The notes under the pieces were generated by a model. It ran no database searches and had not been told where the DNA came from. It saw nothing but the letters and a program-made list of their open reading frames with translations. A program made the translations under genes and the position numbers. A DNA stretch of 64,000 bases from Adenophora triphylla var. japonica (lineage: Eukaryota; Streptophyta; Magnoliopsida; Asterales; Campanulaceae): NCBI GenBank assembly GCA_022495995.1, contig JAFEMH010000749.1, forward strand, positions 135,001 to 199,000, in the 5' to 3' direction. Below, in pieces: positions 10,128-22,246 of this stretch (position 1 is its first letter; the number at the start of each line of letters is the position of its first letter).

Positions 10128-11837
10128 TACCTCCCTGTTATCTCAAATTGAACCCAAGAAGATTGATGAAGCACTCCAAGATTCCAGTTGGGTCGTTGCT
10201 ATGCAAGAAGAACTCAACCAGTTTGAAAGATGCAAGGTCTGGACATTGGTGCCTAGACCTCAGGATCAAGGAGTGATTGGAACTAAGTGGGTGTTCAGGA
10301 ATAAGATGGACGAGAATGGAAGCATCACAAGGAACAAAGCAAGGTTGATTGCACCAGGTTCGTCTCAATAAGTACAGAGGCCCTGTGCGAAATGAGAATA
10401 TGGGGCCCCATTTGGAGAACACCCCCTCGACTTCAAGCCATAAAATGCAATTTGCCCTTTAAAAAATTAACACAATAATCTATTATATATATATATATTT
10501 AATGGGCATAGATAAAATTGGGGCCCTGTGCAAAGGAACCTAATGTTCCATGTCTGAGTCGGCCCTGGGTTGCACAAGGATATAGGCAATAAGAAGGAAT
10601 CGATTATGATGAAACCTTTGCTCCAGTTGCAAGATTGGAAGCAATCAGAATCTTCTTAGCCTATGCCTCTTTCAAGCGTTTCAAGTTATATCAAATGGAT
10701 GTGAAGAGTACTTTCCTCAACGATGAACTTTAAGAGACCGTGTATGTTGCCCAACCGCCTAGATTTGAAGACTCCAAATTTCTCAATCATGACTACAAAC
10801 TCCAGAAGGCTTTGTATGGACTTAAGCAAGCTCCAAGGGCATGGTATGAGACTCTCTCTAAATTTTTACTAGAAAAAGGCTTTAAACGCGGTAAAATTGA
10901 TACAACTCTTTTTATTGCCAAATACAATGATCATTCTTTACTTGTTCAAATATATGTTGATGATATCATTTTTGGCTCTACTAATGAGTTGCTTTGTAAG
11001 CATTTTGAGAAGCTAATGAAAAGCAAGTTTGAGATGAGCATGATGGGAGAATTAACACTCTTCCTCGGGCTTCAAATTAAGCAATGCGAAGAAGGTATTT
11101 TCCTCAGCCAAGCCAAATACATCAAGGAGCTGATAAAAAAGTTTGGACTAGAGAATGCAAAAGCATATGATACTCCAATGGCCACCGGTAATAAGCTAGA
11201 TAAGGATATAAAAGGTAAGAAGATTGATCAAACCTTATATCGAGGTGTGATTGGCTCATTACTTTATTTAACTGCTAGTAGGCCCGATATCATGTTTAGT
11301 GTCTGTGTATGTGCTCGCTATCAAGCAGATCCTAGAGAAGCACATTTAATTACAGTCAAGCGTATAATCCGCTATTTATCTGGAACCACTAACCTTGGAC
11401 TTTGGTATTCCAAAGATTCGAATTTCGATCTCGTAGGTTATTCAGATGCAGATTATGCATCTTGCACATTTGACAGGAAAAGCACTAGTGGAACTTGTCA
11501 TTTCCTCGGGAATAAACTAGTTGCTTAAGCCAGCAAGAAGCAAGCATCAGTTTCAGTGTCAACCACAGAGGCTGAGTATATTGCTGTTGGAAGTTGTTGC
11601 TGTCAAATCCTTTGGATGAAGCAGCAGTTGGTGGACTATGGAATTGAAGAAGAAAACTGCCCAATCATGTGTGCCAACACTTCAACAATTTCAGTCTCCA
11701 ACAACCCTGTCATGCATTCCAAGACCAAGCATATTGATATCAAGTATCATTTCCTCAAAGACCATGTGGAAAAGAGGAATATCCATCTAGAGTATTCTTA
11801 TTGTTTCTTAAAAAATGTTCAAATTCCATTTTTTTGA
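10128..11837 (+). pseudogene. Sirevirus pol: RT and RNase H
   Basis: Continuation of the Sirevirus polyprotein after Copia-1. Readable blocks include SSWVVAMQEELNQF, VIGTKWVFRNKMDENG, then after the h[38 protein letters not shown], a long stretch with KALYGLKQAPRAWY, and the catalytic YVDDIIFGS near 10950. RNase H follows with YSDADYA and, after 11556, STTEAEYIAVGSCCCQILW and SKTKHIDIKYHF. At least three in-frame stops break it: after GYRQ near 10590, after NDEL near 10730, and after NKLVA at 11526. The C-terminal tail diverges after about 11790, before the usual ILTKPL ending. Residue choices (FVRNK-type box, [19 protein letters not shown]) match Sireviruses. Confidence 0.85.
10355..10567. 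mobile_element. hAT-type MITE in Sirevirus RT
   Basis: 213-bp insertion with ends CAGGTTCGTCTCA (left) and CAGGGCCGACTCA (right, inverted), similar to plant hAT termini. It is flanked by an 8-bp target duplication, GATTGCAC at 10347-10354 and GGTTGCAC at 10568-10575, with one mismatch. Removing it and one duplication restores the RT reading RLIA followed by QGYRQ. It has no coding capacity and contains a short TA run near 10486-10498. Confidence 0.85.
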
Positions 11838-12090
11838 CACGTGGACCAGGTATGTTTTCCTTATTTATTTTTTGATCCTCATTTTGGCATAAGGGTATTT
11901 TTGCAAATGTTTTCCCACAAAATTTTAAACTTTAAATGCATTCAATGCAAAGGGAACATTGGCATTAAATGGCCTTCATGTCAGCCGTCATTGGCTGATA
12001 TGTAGAAGCTGAAAGGGTGTAACAAATGTAATGATTCACTATGTGGGATAGTGGATCAGTCCTTTCAGCTGCCTCAACCCTAACCTTGCC
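11838..12090 (+). other. Spacer between Sirevirus pol and env-like gene
   Basis: AT-rich sequence with no readable protein. It lies between the degraded RNase H C-terminus and a promoter-like region. I see nothing specific in it beyond the junction where the RNase H homology ends. Confidence 0.5.
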
Positions 12091-12241
12091 TATAAATAGC
12101 AAACACCTGCCACAATTTCAACTTTTCAAACTGTCATCCCTCTGCAACTGTACTTTGTGTTTCTACCAACCCTCTAACCTTCTCTCTCTCTTCAAGAACC
12201 TTCATAATCCTTAAATTCTTTCTGTTAAATCTCTTTCAATG
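12090..12241 (+). promoter_or_regulatory. Promoter-like region before the env-like gene
   Basis: A canonical plant TATA box, CTATAAATAG (TATAAATA at 12091-12098), is followed by a C/T-rich stretch (TCTCTCTCTCTTCAAG near 12180) typical of plant 5' leaders. The first ATG in good context, TTCAATGGC, is at 12239. This layout suggests that the env-like gene has, or had, its own promoter inside the Sirevirus. That is inference; no initiation site is proven. Confidence 0.45.
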
Positions 12242-12799
12242 GCACCCAAAAACCTTTCTTTGACATGGTATTATTTCTGAACTCAATCTTCTCTAGTTTC
12301 TGCAAATCATCTCTTTAATCTGCCATTGATGAACATTTGAAGTTTCGAACACCTCTAACTGATTTTTGCTTACTATTGCTTCATTTCTTGATTATTTTGA
12401 ATAAAACTTGTTAGGATTTGTTCGGATTATGATCTAGATTCAGTTTATGAACTTTGTTTTAGGATCAATACACGTTTAGAGCACTGATTTTGAAACTTAA
12501 GGTTTTTAATTTTCGAAAACCCATTTCGTGTTTTTGCTATTTCGTGATGATTCTGGGCAAAGTATGAATTTTTATTGTTATATTGTTGATCTACTGCTCA
12601 ATATGATCATTTTGATATATTATTTGTTCAGTTTGATTAACATTTGATAAATCTCTGTTATTGATGTTTTTCGTGTCCTTCGTGCATTCATGTGTCTGTT
12701 CATACATATTTCAAAAATTTCTTATGTTTTGGATCACTTGATTCTTGTTTCTTGTTTTTCATACTTAGCAAATTTTTGAAAATTTTGGATTAGTTATTT

Positions 12800-13195
12800 G
12801 AATGTGAACCGCATCAATTCTCAACCGCATGCTACTTGTTTAGAACCGCAAGCTTTCAAATCGCTTATTTTTCATGGTTTAAACCGCATGTTCATTATTG
12901 TAGTAAAACCGCATGCTAGTAATAGCTTATTTCAAAACCGCATGCTAGTTTATACTTTAGCTTGAATTTACTTAAGTATTACTTAGTATATAGGCTGGAA
13001 ACCAAAACCTTCCCCAGCAAGCACTTATTGGAAGTGTGGGATAAATTTGGATTACAATGCCACGTACTAGTAAATACACTTTTGTATTTTCTTATTTGTT
13101 TCCCTGCCTTGTATTCACAGTTTCCTTGGGGTTTGAAATTTTTCATATTTCAAGCCGCACTATTGCCAACCGCATGAGTGCTCAAACCGCTTGTA
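12800..13195 (+). repeat. AACCGC word cluster in Sirevirus spacer
   Basis: Eight copies of AACCGC occur in non-coding DNA: six between 12800 and 12945 (several as AACCGCATGCTA) and two near 13168 and 13184. The same word recurs throughout the env-like ORF, the 3' spacer and the LTR, nearly always on this strand. Confidence 0.85.
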
Positions 13196-13243
13196 AACTG
13201 TGAATCTAAATAATAGACCTAACTTGAGTGTTTTCCTTTGTAG

Positions 13244-14590
13244 GATGCTCAATACTTCCTTTCAGGCTGGGAAATCAATGAACCAAAGTTGAGATTTGAT
13301 GCTCTAGGCAGGGAGCTGATTAGGAAGATGGGTACTTCTGGAATTCTTCCACTCTTCAACAAGAAGCAATCCTATACAATTCCTTTGTTCGTGGATCAGT
13401 TCTATGCCACTGCAAAGCCAGGTCAACGAGAACATGCTGATGGAAAGAAGATCAACTTCTTGACTGGCACTGTTAAAGGATTTGATGTCTCCATTGACTA
13501 CCTGGACATTCGAAGCACCTTCGAGTTCAATGTTTCTGGTGCTCCTCTTGAAGTTAGTCAAGCGGTTATGGATGCAACCTGCTCTACAACAACTGGTGAT
13601 CTTTCATCTTTGACTGGGTGTTACATGAAGAAACCCAGAAGAGCATTCGGTGAGCTAATGAGACACCTGTGTTACTTAGTAGGGAAGTCTGTATGTGGAA
13701 AGACTGGAAACCACAACAACTTCACCTCCCAGTAGTGGATGTACTGCAGTGCCATTTATAATGGAATCAAACTCCATTGGCCCAGGATTCTTCTGAGAGT
13801 GCTTGCCAACAGCATAGATACCTACCAATCGAAGACAAAGGATCAAGAGATAAGGTGGAGACCCTTATGCAGGCTGCTAACTGCCATTTTTGCCAACTAT
13901 CAACATTTGAAGGATTTGAGAACCTCCACTCCAGAACTGTCTGTGCATTAGGGAAATGAGGAATCCCTAGGGCTAAGGGCTTGTCACAATTTCAGATTCT
14001 CGTTTGGCAATGATGATTATAAAGCTCTTTATAGTGCTGACACTCATCAACCCATGGAGCACTATGTTGAAATGGCCCCTGAAACCGCAGTCAAGGGTCT
14101 GGGCAAAGCAATCAAGAAAGTTTCAAGGAAGAAGAAACCTGCTGCTGAATCGCCCCTCAAGAAAGCCAGAACTGCACCAGTCCAACCGCATGCTACTGCT
14201 GCTGCTGGTGCTGGTACAAGCAGGAAGGGTAAGAAAAAGATGACCCTGGTTGATGAAGAAGAAGAAGAGGAAGAAGAGGAAATTCCAAGTTTGGTTGCAA
14301 GAGCCAAGAAGGCCAAGCACACCAAGGTGGTTCTGGACAAGATGTCTGAAGAAGATTTGGTTGCCTACTATAAGGCTGAGATAGCTAGAATTGAGGAAAA
14401 TGTGGCTAAGAAAAAGGCTGCAAAGGGCAAGTCTAAGGAACCGGACTCTCAACCGCCTCCTCAACCTCAACCGCAGCCTTCACCTCAACCGCCTCCAACC
14501 CAACCACTTATCCAAACACCACCTCAATCACCCATACAAAACCAACCGCTATCTCTTATTCATTCCCCCATCCAATCTCACCACTCCTCA
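13244..14590 (+). pseudogene. Sirevirus env-like ORF, 5' half
   Basis: From GAT at 13244, directly after a TAG (13241-13243), the frame reads DAQYFLSGWEINEPKLRFD, then LGRELIRKMGTSGILPLF and YTIPLFVDQFYATA. This is the N-terminal domain of the 'putative plant transposon protein' found as the third gene of Sireviruses. It stops at 13733-13735 and shifts frame, then from about 14054 gives MEHYVEMAPETAVKGLGKAI, a lysine-rich segment, a run of ten glutamates near residue 70, and a Q/P-rich region (SQPPPQPQPQPS). The Gypsy array cuts it at 14590, and reading resumes at 32311. I see no signal peptide or clear membrane segment. The product's function is unknown; 'env-like' is a label of position only. 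At least two frame breaks make it a pseudogene. Confidence 0.72.
13972..14590 (+). repeat. Tandem duplication unit 1, left part (env-like ORF)
   Basis: The sequence beginning CTAAGGGCTTGTCACAATTT at 13972 recurs at 33134. With the Gypsy array removed, unit 1 (13972-14590 plus 32316-33133, about 1.44 kb) is directly followed by unit 2 (33134 to about 34563). The shared CTAA at the junctions suggests end joining with short homology. Confidence 0.88.
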
Positions 14591-15499
14591 TGTAACGACC
14601 CTAACCCTAGGCACTAGTTTTAGTATAATATTATATGTTTTTAATATTATTGATAATATTATGTGTTCATTTTTATCTGTGATTTCTTATACTAGGATGA
14701 GGTGTTCGGGAAATACAATAATGTTCTAGGGGGAAATACAAAAATAGAAAATAGATAAAGTGTAAGATGAGATTAAAATGTGTAGAATAAAGAATTAGAA
14801 TAAAGGGTTTAATTTAATTAATGGGAAAGCCTTTAGTTAATTGTGGGGGGCCAATTTCTTACTTCCTCCTACACCCTCCAAGTGTTCAACTCTCCTTACT
14901 TCCCTCAACCCTTTTCCCTCATTAGTCAAAAAGGGCCATGCTCCTCCCATACTCTTCCCTTACCTCCCCATCCTTCCTCCTTCATTTTATTTACTTCTTT
15001 CTTAGCAAAAGAAACCTCCATGGAAACCTTCCCATGAAAACTTCATCACCCAAATATTTCCAAGTGAATCCTCCTCCATTTTCAAATCCAAGAGTACTTT
15101 TGAGCTTGGGACAACTAGGGGAATCTATCAAGCTAAGAAGATCATTATTTCATCCTAAAATCCTAAGGTGAGTTATTATGAACCTTCCCTTCTTTAAATG
15201 TTCATGAAGATTTAATGTTGTTATTGTTGTTCTAATGACTATTTGATGCTTGGGAAAACCTTCTTGGATTGAGGAATTTGTTAGTTTATATAAAATGTGG
15301 TGTTATTGTTCATGGAAGTGATAAAGAGTAAAATGATATGGTTTAAGTAGAGATAAGAATGTTAAAAATGAAATGTAGTAGTGTAATAGGTAGAATAACT
15401 AAGTTGTAAGTGGGTTAAATCCATCTTACTTGGATTAGAATGGTTTAGAATGAGTTTTGGTGAAGTTAGCAACCCCCTTTTTATGCCTTTGTTCGCACA

Positions 15500-15640
15500 T
15501 TCCAGGTGCGCGCCCACTAGGACCGGGTGCGCGCCCGTTTTCATTCTGGTCACTTCCAGGCGCGCGCCCACCAGGACCGGGTGTGCGCCCATTAGGACCA
15601 GGTGCGCGCCCACCAGGACCGGGTGCGCACCCACTCTGTT
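15500..15640 (+). repeat. GC-rich minisatellite in LTR1
   Basis: Five to six imperfect copies of a unit of about 20 bp, GGTGCGCGCCCACCAGGACC, in otherwise AT-rich DNA. The same array is at about 23173-23313 and, with many small indels, at about 30855-30988. Long ORFs across it (Pro/Gly/Arg-rich) appear in several frames and are products of the repeat, not genes. Confidence 0.88.
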
Positions 15641-16190
15641 TTTCAGCATTTACCCATTTTTCTTCCGTAATTCCCATTAGGTCCTCCAATAAATTGAACC
15701 TTTGATTTCTTAAAATACCGCACAAGTCCTTTTTACTCTCAAAAGGTCTCCGCTCCATTCCGTTCCACTTTTGCTTCCTTTCTTCACTTTAATCTACCAT
15801 TTTTCCACCTAATTAACCTGTAGTCATAAAGACACTAGAAAATGCTTGGTAGCCTTGTTTGGCAACGTAACCAATGTGACTCCAACTTGGTAAATTGAGC
15901 TTGAACCTTCATAGAGACCTCGTAACATGGAATTGTCCGGAAAATGGTTGTTAAGCTTGATTTGTATTTCACCAAAGTGGTTCGAACTTGGGAAGTAGAT
16001 CATGAATCTTTATTAAGGATATCCGAGGTTGTGTAATGACTTCATAGGAATGATTTATGGTACATGGTGACATTGTTATTCCAAGGGAGGATTATGTGGC
16101 ATATTATTATATCGTTATCCCAAGTGTGGATTATTCGGTTATATTGTTACCTTATTTGATCTCATATTCATTGATTGTGCTATGTATAGT

Positions 16191-17585
16191 ACAACAACAA
16201 CAACAACAAAGCCTTAGTCCCAAAATAATTTGGGGTCGGCTAACATGAATCCTCATATGTTATCGTGAAAAAAAAATAAATTAAAAAAAAAAAAAAATCA
16301 ACCCCCCACATGGATTTTTGCCCTCCACTCCGGCCTCTTCAACACCATACTTTCATCCACTCCAAGTAAATTCATATCATTTTCAATTACTCTAATCCAG
16401 GTTTGTTTGGGTCTTCCCCTACCCCTCGCCATTTTATCATTTCTCCACTGTTCCGGCCTCCTAACCGGTGCATCACTCGGTCTCCTTCTCACATGTCCAA
16501 ACCACCGTAGACGATTTTCTCTCATTTTATCCTCAATGGGCGCAACTCCTACTTTACCTCTGATCACCTCATTCCCCAACCGATCCTTTCTTATATGACC
16601 GCACATCCATCGAAGCATACGCATCTCCGCCACATTCATCTTATGCACGTGACACTGTTTCACGGCCCAACATTCGGTGCCGTAAAGCAATGCCGGCCTA
16701 ATTGCCGTGCGGTAGAATTTTCCCTTTAATCTATTGGGCATGCCGCGATCACATAGAAACCCTGTAGCACTCTTCCACTTCAACCAACCTGCTTTAATCC
16801 TATGAGCCACATCTCCATCTAATTCTCCATCCTTTTGGATAATGGATCCAAGATAGCGAAAAAACTCAGAAGCTTGGATAATATTTCCATCAAATGTGAC
16901 CGCCCCTACCTCCCTACTTCCAACTCTGCTAAACTTACACTCCAAATATTCAGTCTTGCTTCTGCTTAATCGAAAACCTCGAGATTCCAAAGTGTGTCTC
17001 CACAACTCCAATTTACTTTCAACACCCTCTCTTGTCTCATCAATCAGCACAATATCATCTGCGAACAGCATACACTTTGGTATATCATCTTGGACTGATC
17101 TCGTCAATTCGTCCATTATCAAAGCAAAAAGAAAGGGGCTAAGTGCGGAACCTTGATGCACTCCAATCTTTATAGGGAACTCTTCAGTCTTTCCAACACT
17201 AGTCTGTACACAAGTACTAACTCCATTATACATGTCCTTGATAATATCAATATATTTTTTTGAAACACCCTTCTTTGCTAATGCCCACCAAAGTACCTCT
17301 CTTGGAACTTTATCATATGCCTTCTCCAAATCAATGAAAACCATATGCAAATTTTTCTTTTGATCCCGATATTTCTCCATGGTTTGTCTCATAAGATATA
17401 TTGCCTCCATAGTCGATCTTCCTGGCATAAACCCAAATTGGTTATCCGAAATATCCACAATTTTTCTCAGCCTTTGTGCAATCACTCTTTCCCAAAGTTT
17501 CATAGTATGGCTCATTAGTTTGATCCCCCGATAGTTGGCACAATCTTGGACATCACCTTTATTCTTATACAAAGGGATCAGTGTA
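16191..17585 (-). mobile_element. RTE-type LINE, 5'-truncated, inside LTR1
   Basis: Minus-strand non-LTR retrotransposon. The 3' end is a TTG repeat (ACAACAACA on the plus strand at 16191-16208) next to GGGACTAAGGC, the usual tail of plant RTE elements. The 5' part with the AP endonuclease is missing. No convincing target duplication was found. The 5' break is near 17575-17590. Confidence 0.85.
16298..17572 (-). pseudogene. RTE LINE reverse transcriptase (truncated, frame open)
   Basis: 424 codons open in a single frame, unlike the copy in LTR2. Conserved non-LTR RT blocks in order: YKNKGDVQDCANYRGIKLM (residues 2-20), NQFGFMPGRST (44-54), FIDLEKAYDKVPR (79-91, first catalytic aspartate), GVHQGSALSPFLF (137-149), and CMLFADDIVLI (167-177) with the FADD catalytic pair. 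Then come the thumb block (FRYLGSIIQ) and a C-terminal region, [12 protein letters not shown], typical of RTE elements. The N-terminal endonuclease and the start of RT are absent, so target-primed reverse transcription could not occur from this copy alone. The first methionine is internal. It lies inside an LTR, which may explain its preservation by copying with the host element. Confidence 0.88.
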
Positions 17586-18559
17586 TCACTTAAATGTTAC
17601 ACTATGATATTGGTTAAACATGAGTATATTTTATCATGTGGTTATATTGCTTAAATGTTGCACTATGATATTGGTTGAACATGAGTATATTTTACCATGT
17701 GGCTATATTGCTTATCCCCTTTGTGGATTATATTTCAAGTAACTATTATGTGCTTGATAATGTGTTAATCAGCTGATGTTGGGGGTATAACATAATACGA
17801 TCAATTATGGAAGTGTGACCTAATGTGATCGGATTATGTTATATCTGTGACCGTCCCCTTCTGTGGCCACAGGTTGGGGTATAGCATCTGTATTGAGCCA
17901 AAAGCCTTATAGAGTTGCTACTATCTTATATGGTTCCCTGAAAAATGGGTCTTATAAGATGTGAGTATTGCTTAAGCAGCTCACCTAAGATTGGAGTATT
18001 ATTATACCCAATGTTGTACGACTATTGTTCAGACGGGAAAAGGTAAACCAAGGTAATGGAAGGTGTTTACAGCTTTTCCAATGTGTTATATGCAACTTGT
18101 TATGTGTTGCATCTTATATGGCATATTGCTGCATTCATAATAGCTTGCTGAGATTTATTCTCACCCCTCTCCCTTTAATGTTTTTAGATTCCGAGACAGG
18201 CGGACCGGCCAAGTAAGGGCGGTGAGGAGTTTGGAAGTAATATTTTGAGAATTGTCGGGGTATGATTAGGTTGGCGTAGAAAGGGTATTTTGGTATAATT
18301 CATTTAATGAGTTGTATTTATAAACCTTAATTTTATGTTATAACCGATGTCTTTTTGTAACTAAAACAGTTTATTACTTTCAAAGTTGGTCAATTCTTTC
18401 TCCATCGTAGAAAAGTGTAGAGTTATTTTGAAATGGTTATGACAATTGTGTTTATATTTGAAAGTTAAATCAAAGTTTTAAAAGTTAAGGAAATTTGGGT
18501 TAGTTTGAGGACGCTCCAGCTCGGGACACGTGTAGGTTCCGGGTCGGGGTCCTCACAGT

Positions 18560-18571
18560 TGGTATCAGAGC
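18560..18571 (+). other. Gypsy primer binding site 1 (tRNA-iMet)
   Basis: TGGTATCAGAGC two bases after the LTR1 end at 18557, complementary to initiator tRNA-Met. The same site follows LTR2 at 26239-26250. Confidence 0.92.
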
Positions 18572-21500
18572 TCGGTTAGAGTTCTCGGGTAGAGTCTAGC
18601 TGAGTGAGAGTGTGTGATAACTGACGTCGAGGGTTTAATGAAGGAATTTGTTCAATAACAGAAAATGATAATGACCAACCAAAGGATCAAGGAAATGTGA
18701 GCAATATGGAGAGATAGATTCCTCCACAATCATTTGAGGTATATTACCTGTCTCCGGAGTTAGGGGTCACTTTTATAAATCCCCGTTCATTTCGTTCTCA
18801 GGTGGCATTACATTTCATTTTTATTTGCATAATTGGCCCGAGAGTTGCCTTATGTACTGGAGGTTCTACTCCGATGGGAGAGTACCTCGAATCATCCTTG
18901 ATTATCATGGTAGTTGTGATTAAGTGGGCATGGATTGCCGGTGGATATGGTAGATATACCAATCCGTGAATTATTGTTATATTGACCTGAATTGATTGAG
19001 TAGTTGTTGTGTTTGGGAAGGACTGTCGCAAGAAGCGAGTCTCCTTATCTATGTTTGATTTGCCTCCGTGTGTAATTGAGGCGGATAAGTTACTAATTGA
19101 TATTATGTCATATATGCGTAAATGTCGAAAATATGGCCTAATTAAGAGTGGTATATGGTTGTATAATTGCGTGAGTATTTATTCATTGGTGTCTCGTGGT
19201 GGAGACTAGATATATGAGACTAGTATTGAAAGTGATAGTCTAAGTGGGATTGTATGGTTTATAAGATATCGTGAGTACGAACTCTTATAGGACTGACACA
19301 TATTTGCCTTATGTGCTATAAGTATATTCTCTAATGAGAGATTGATTGTATTCTTGCTACTAATTTGAATGGGAAACCAGAGATTCTTGTAGGTGATATC
19401 ACCCTATAAGTTGACCAAGTGGTGTTTTCCATGTGAGTTTCAAAATGGGTTTCCATCAGGTATCATGCCAGGATATTGAGGCTTTGAGTTGAGATAAGGT
19501 ACTATTTTGGTATTCGGGTCCCTAGATAGAGGACACTAATTGGAATGATGGAATTGATGATTCAACTTGGGGAAATTATTTAAAAAAAAAAAAAGATAAT
19601 TAGCTTAGCGAATCTCCGTAAGGATAAATTAGTACTATATTTAGAAAAGATGATACTTGGTGGTTATTTATAGATTATGGAGATCTCAAATTGGTAACTG
19701 TGAAGAATAAGTATTCGTTATCACTTGTTGATGATTTGTATGACTGATTTTAGAAACTAGTAGAATACTCAATGGTTATTACTTGAAATTTCGGGGTGTT
19801 ACAATTACAGTGAATATTTGTTGTAAGGATATACTTAAGACAACATTTGTATCTTGTATGACCATTTTGATTTGTCGTTGTGTATTAGTTATGGAGAAGT
19901 AAATAGGGTAAATGAGAAGAGGTATAATAGATATAGTTAATTGTGACTTATATGATCAACTTCAGGAATTGATGATATATGTATATGGTTTACCTTGGGA
20001 AATGGTTATCATTAGTTGAAAATATAATATGAGGATAAATCTTATTGGAAGGCAGGATACTTTAGGATGATTACACCCTATATGTTTACTTAGTTGCGCG
20101 ACTCATATAAGAGATTTGTGTGATGCTTGGGAAAGTATTTACGTTATACGGATTTTGAGTTTGTTGAGGGTTATCGAGAGGTAAGTTAGTTTACATTGTT
20201 AAGGTTTAATTGCAATTCGGGGATGATGGATCTATGTGAGTTTCAACTCTATTTTCTTATTAGGAAATCATGGTATTTGAGTGGAAACTTGATGTATGCA
20301 ATACGTTGTTACTAAGTACAATACCAATATCAAAGGTAGGGAATAGATGACTCAAATTAAGTAAAAGTGTTGAATTTTCAACTTGAGGAATTATGGAATT
20401 GAGGATGGTTTACCAAGTTTATTATCTTAATGAATGTTTTAGTGTTATTTATAGAAGATAGTATTAGTATTACGAGATTTTGTTTTCTTATGGATAATTT
20501 AACTAAGTATAAATATTATGAGTGGTGGCTACACTATAAATAGAGGTCAACAAGAAAATTTTGTTAGAATTGTTTTAAATGTGCTTTACAACTTTGGATT
20601 GTATATTGAACTTCGGTATGAGCAATGGTGCCCTTCGGGGATATATTGATTTATTAAAGTCAGTGAACTGTTTTTGTGTACATTAAAATCTGGGAGTAAT
20701 TTAATTATCTACCACTGGTATGGGACGGTTGTAGTTAATTAAATCACTCGAGTTAGTTTTGTTAGCTTATCAATCTTTTCAAAATTTCTTAAAATTTTGA
20801 GTGGTTTAGTTAATTAAAACTGGTATGGGCCGGTTTTAAATAAATAAACCATTCGAGTCTCACTGGATCTCTTTTTATCTATCCTTTGGAATTCTGACAG
20901 ATGTTGTAAATTTTAGAAAGACTTGGTATTCTAAAGATATAATTTGTACAGAAGCAAGTAGAAAGGCAACCTAGATCCCCTATAGTGATTAATTATATTA
21001 AAGTCTTAATCCGAGAAATGATTTGATAAATTGTGGGGTTATTAATGTGACGGTCGTAGTGGACTCGATTTTTGTATTGGAGTTGGATCGGCTCCGTTGT
21101 GGGCGGCCAACCATTTGATTTGAATATTGATCTGTCACTGGACCTGAACATAATTGGAACATTGAATTGTGAAATAGGGTAGATTAATATTCCGTTTATG
21201 GGATCAGGGTCTTATTAGCATGTCCATATTTATTATTCCATGGACAGTTGTTTAATGTTTGTATTATGAGAATTTCGGACGAGATAATTGAAATAATACG
21301 TTTCAAGTAAGTCAAAGACTTAAGGTGGTTTGGTCATAAATGTGAAAATAGAATATTGACGTTAGAAGACTATTAAAATATTTAGAGTTCTAGATTGAAC
21401 TTGATAGTATTATCAGGATGGATTTTATGATTGGATTATCTTGGAAGTAAAAAGGAGTATGTTGTTTTGATTATAGAAAGTTGATTGTATTTTCTACTCA

Positions 21501-22246
21501 TTATATATGTGTATAGTGATGAGATTCTTTGACCAAGTCCTCATATATGTTAGGGGATAGTTTGATTTTATAAACCCCATAGTAGTAAAAGGATTGGATA
21601 GACATCATTTGGGAAGTCCTTTTGGAATGCATGGATGCTATTAAGTTTAACTTTGAGAAAATTTGAGAAATCATTACTTATTGTTGAGGATATGCTACGG
21701 GCATGTGCAATGGATTTTAGTAGTCGATAGGACGTATGGTTACCAGTGGTTGGGTGCGTATAATAGTAGTTATCATTCTAGCATTGAGATAAAACCGTAT
21801 GAGGCGTGGTTCGGGAAGAAAATATCGATCTCCAATTTGTTGGGTTGAGGTTGGTGAAGCAAGGCCTAAGGTAAATTGGCGCCAAAGTTTGTTAATCCAT
21901 TTGAATTTTAGAAAAGGTTGGCGATTTGACTTATAGACTGGCTTGGAGCAGCTTATAGAGTATTTGAAGTTTCAAGCGTAATATCGTAATGTATTTGGAG
22001 ACATAAGTTGTAATACTTTTATTTATTTGTATTTTTATTGAGGTCGTGAAAATTCGGGCTAGGGATATCTGTTTGGTATTCTTGAAACATTAAGTTGTAA
22101 TATCATATTATTAATGGAATTAGAAATCTTGGGGAAGAATCACATCATTGAAGAGACTATAGGGGAATTGGAGTCTGAGGTATACATAAGTAACCGAGGC
22201 GGGTTGAACATTTAGGTAAGTGACAGTCAAATTCGGGACGAATTTT

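Larger units (their letters stand above)
14591..18557 (+). repeat. Gypsy array LTR1 (with RTE insert)
   Basis: 3967-bp LTR. It contains the GC-rich minisatellite near 15500-15640, an RTE LINE in minus orientation (about 16191-17585), and a 61-bp direct repeat at about 17590-17712. Since LTR2 has the same RTE at the same place, the LINE was already in the LTR when the element copied itself, or was spread by recombination. Confidence 0.9.

Noticed and set aside
12239..13244. Confirmed two-exon start of the env-like gene
   Set aside because: The 29-nt first exon leaves phase 2 while the frame at 13244 needs phase 0, so it is kept only as a possibility.
15500..15640. CRISPR-like regularly spaced repeat
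   Set aside because: Units are directly adjacent imperfect minisatellite copies without unique spacers, and the DNA is from a plant nuclear genome.
15362..15758. Overlapping ORFs with GRAPGP or RTGCAP repeats, repeated near 23035-23431 and 30717-31073
   Set aside because: These translate the GC-rich LTR minisatellite in several frames and have no start context or homology.
18798..19209. Short ORFs in the Gypsy internal region, repeated near 26477-26888
   Set aside because: They have no resemblance to retroelement or host proteins, and they lie in a decayed region.
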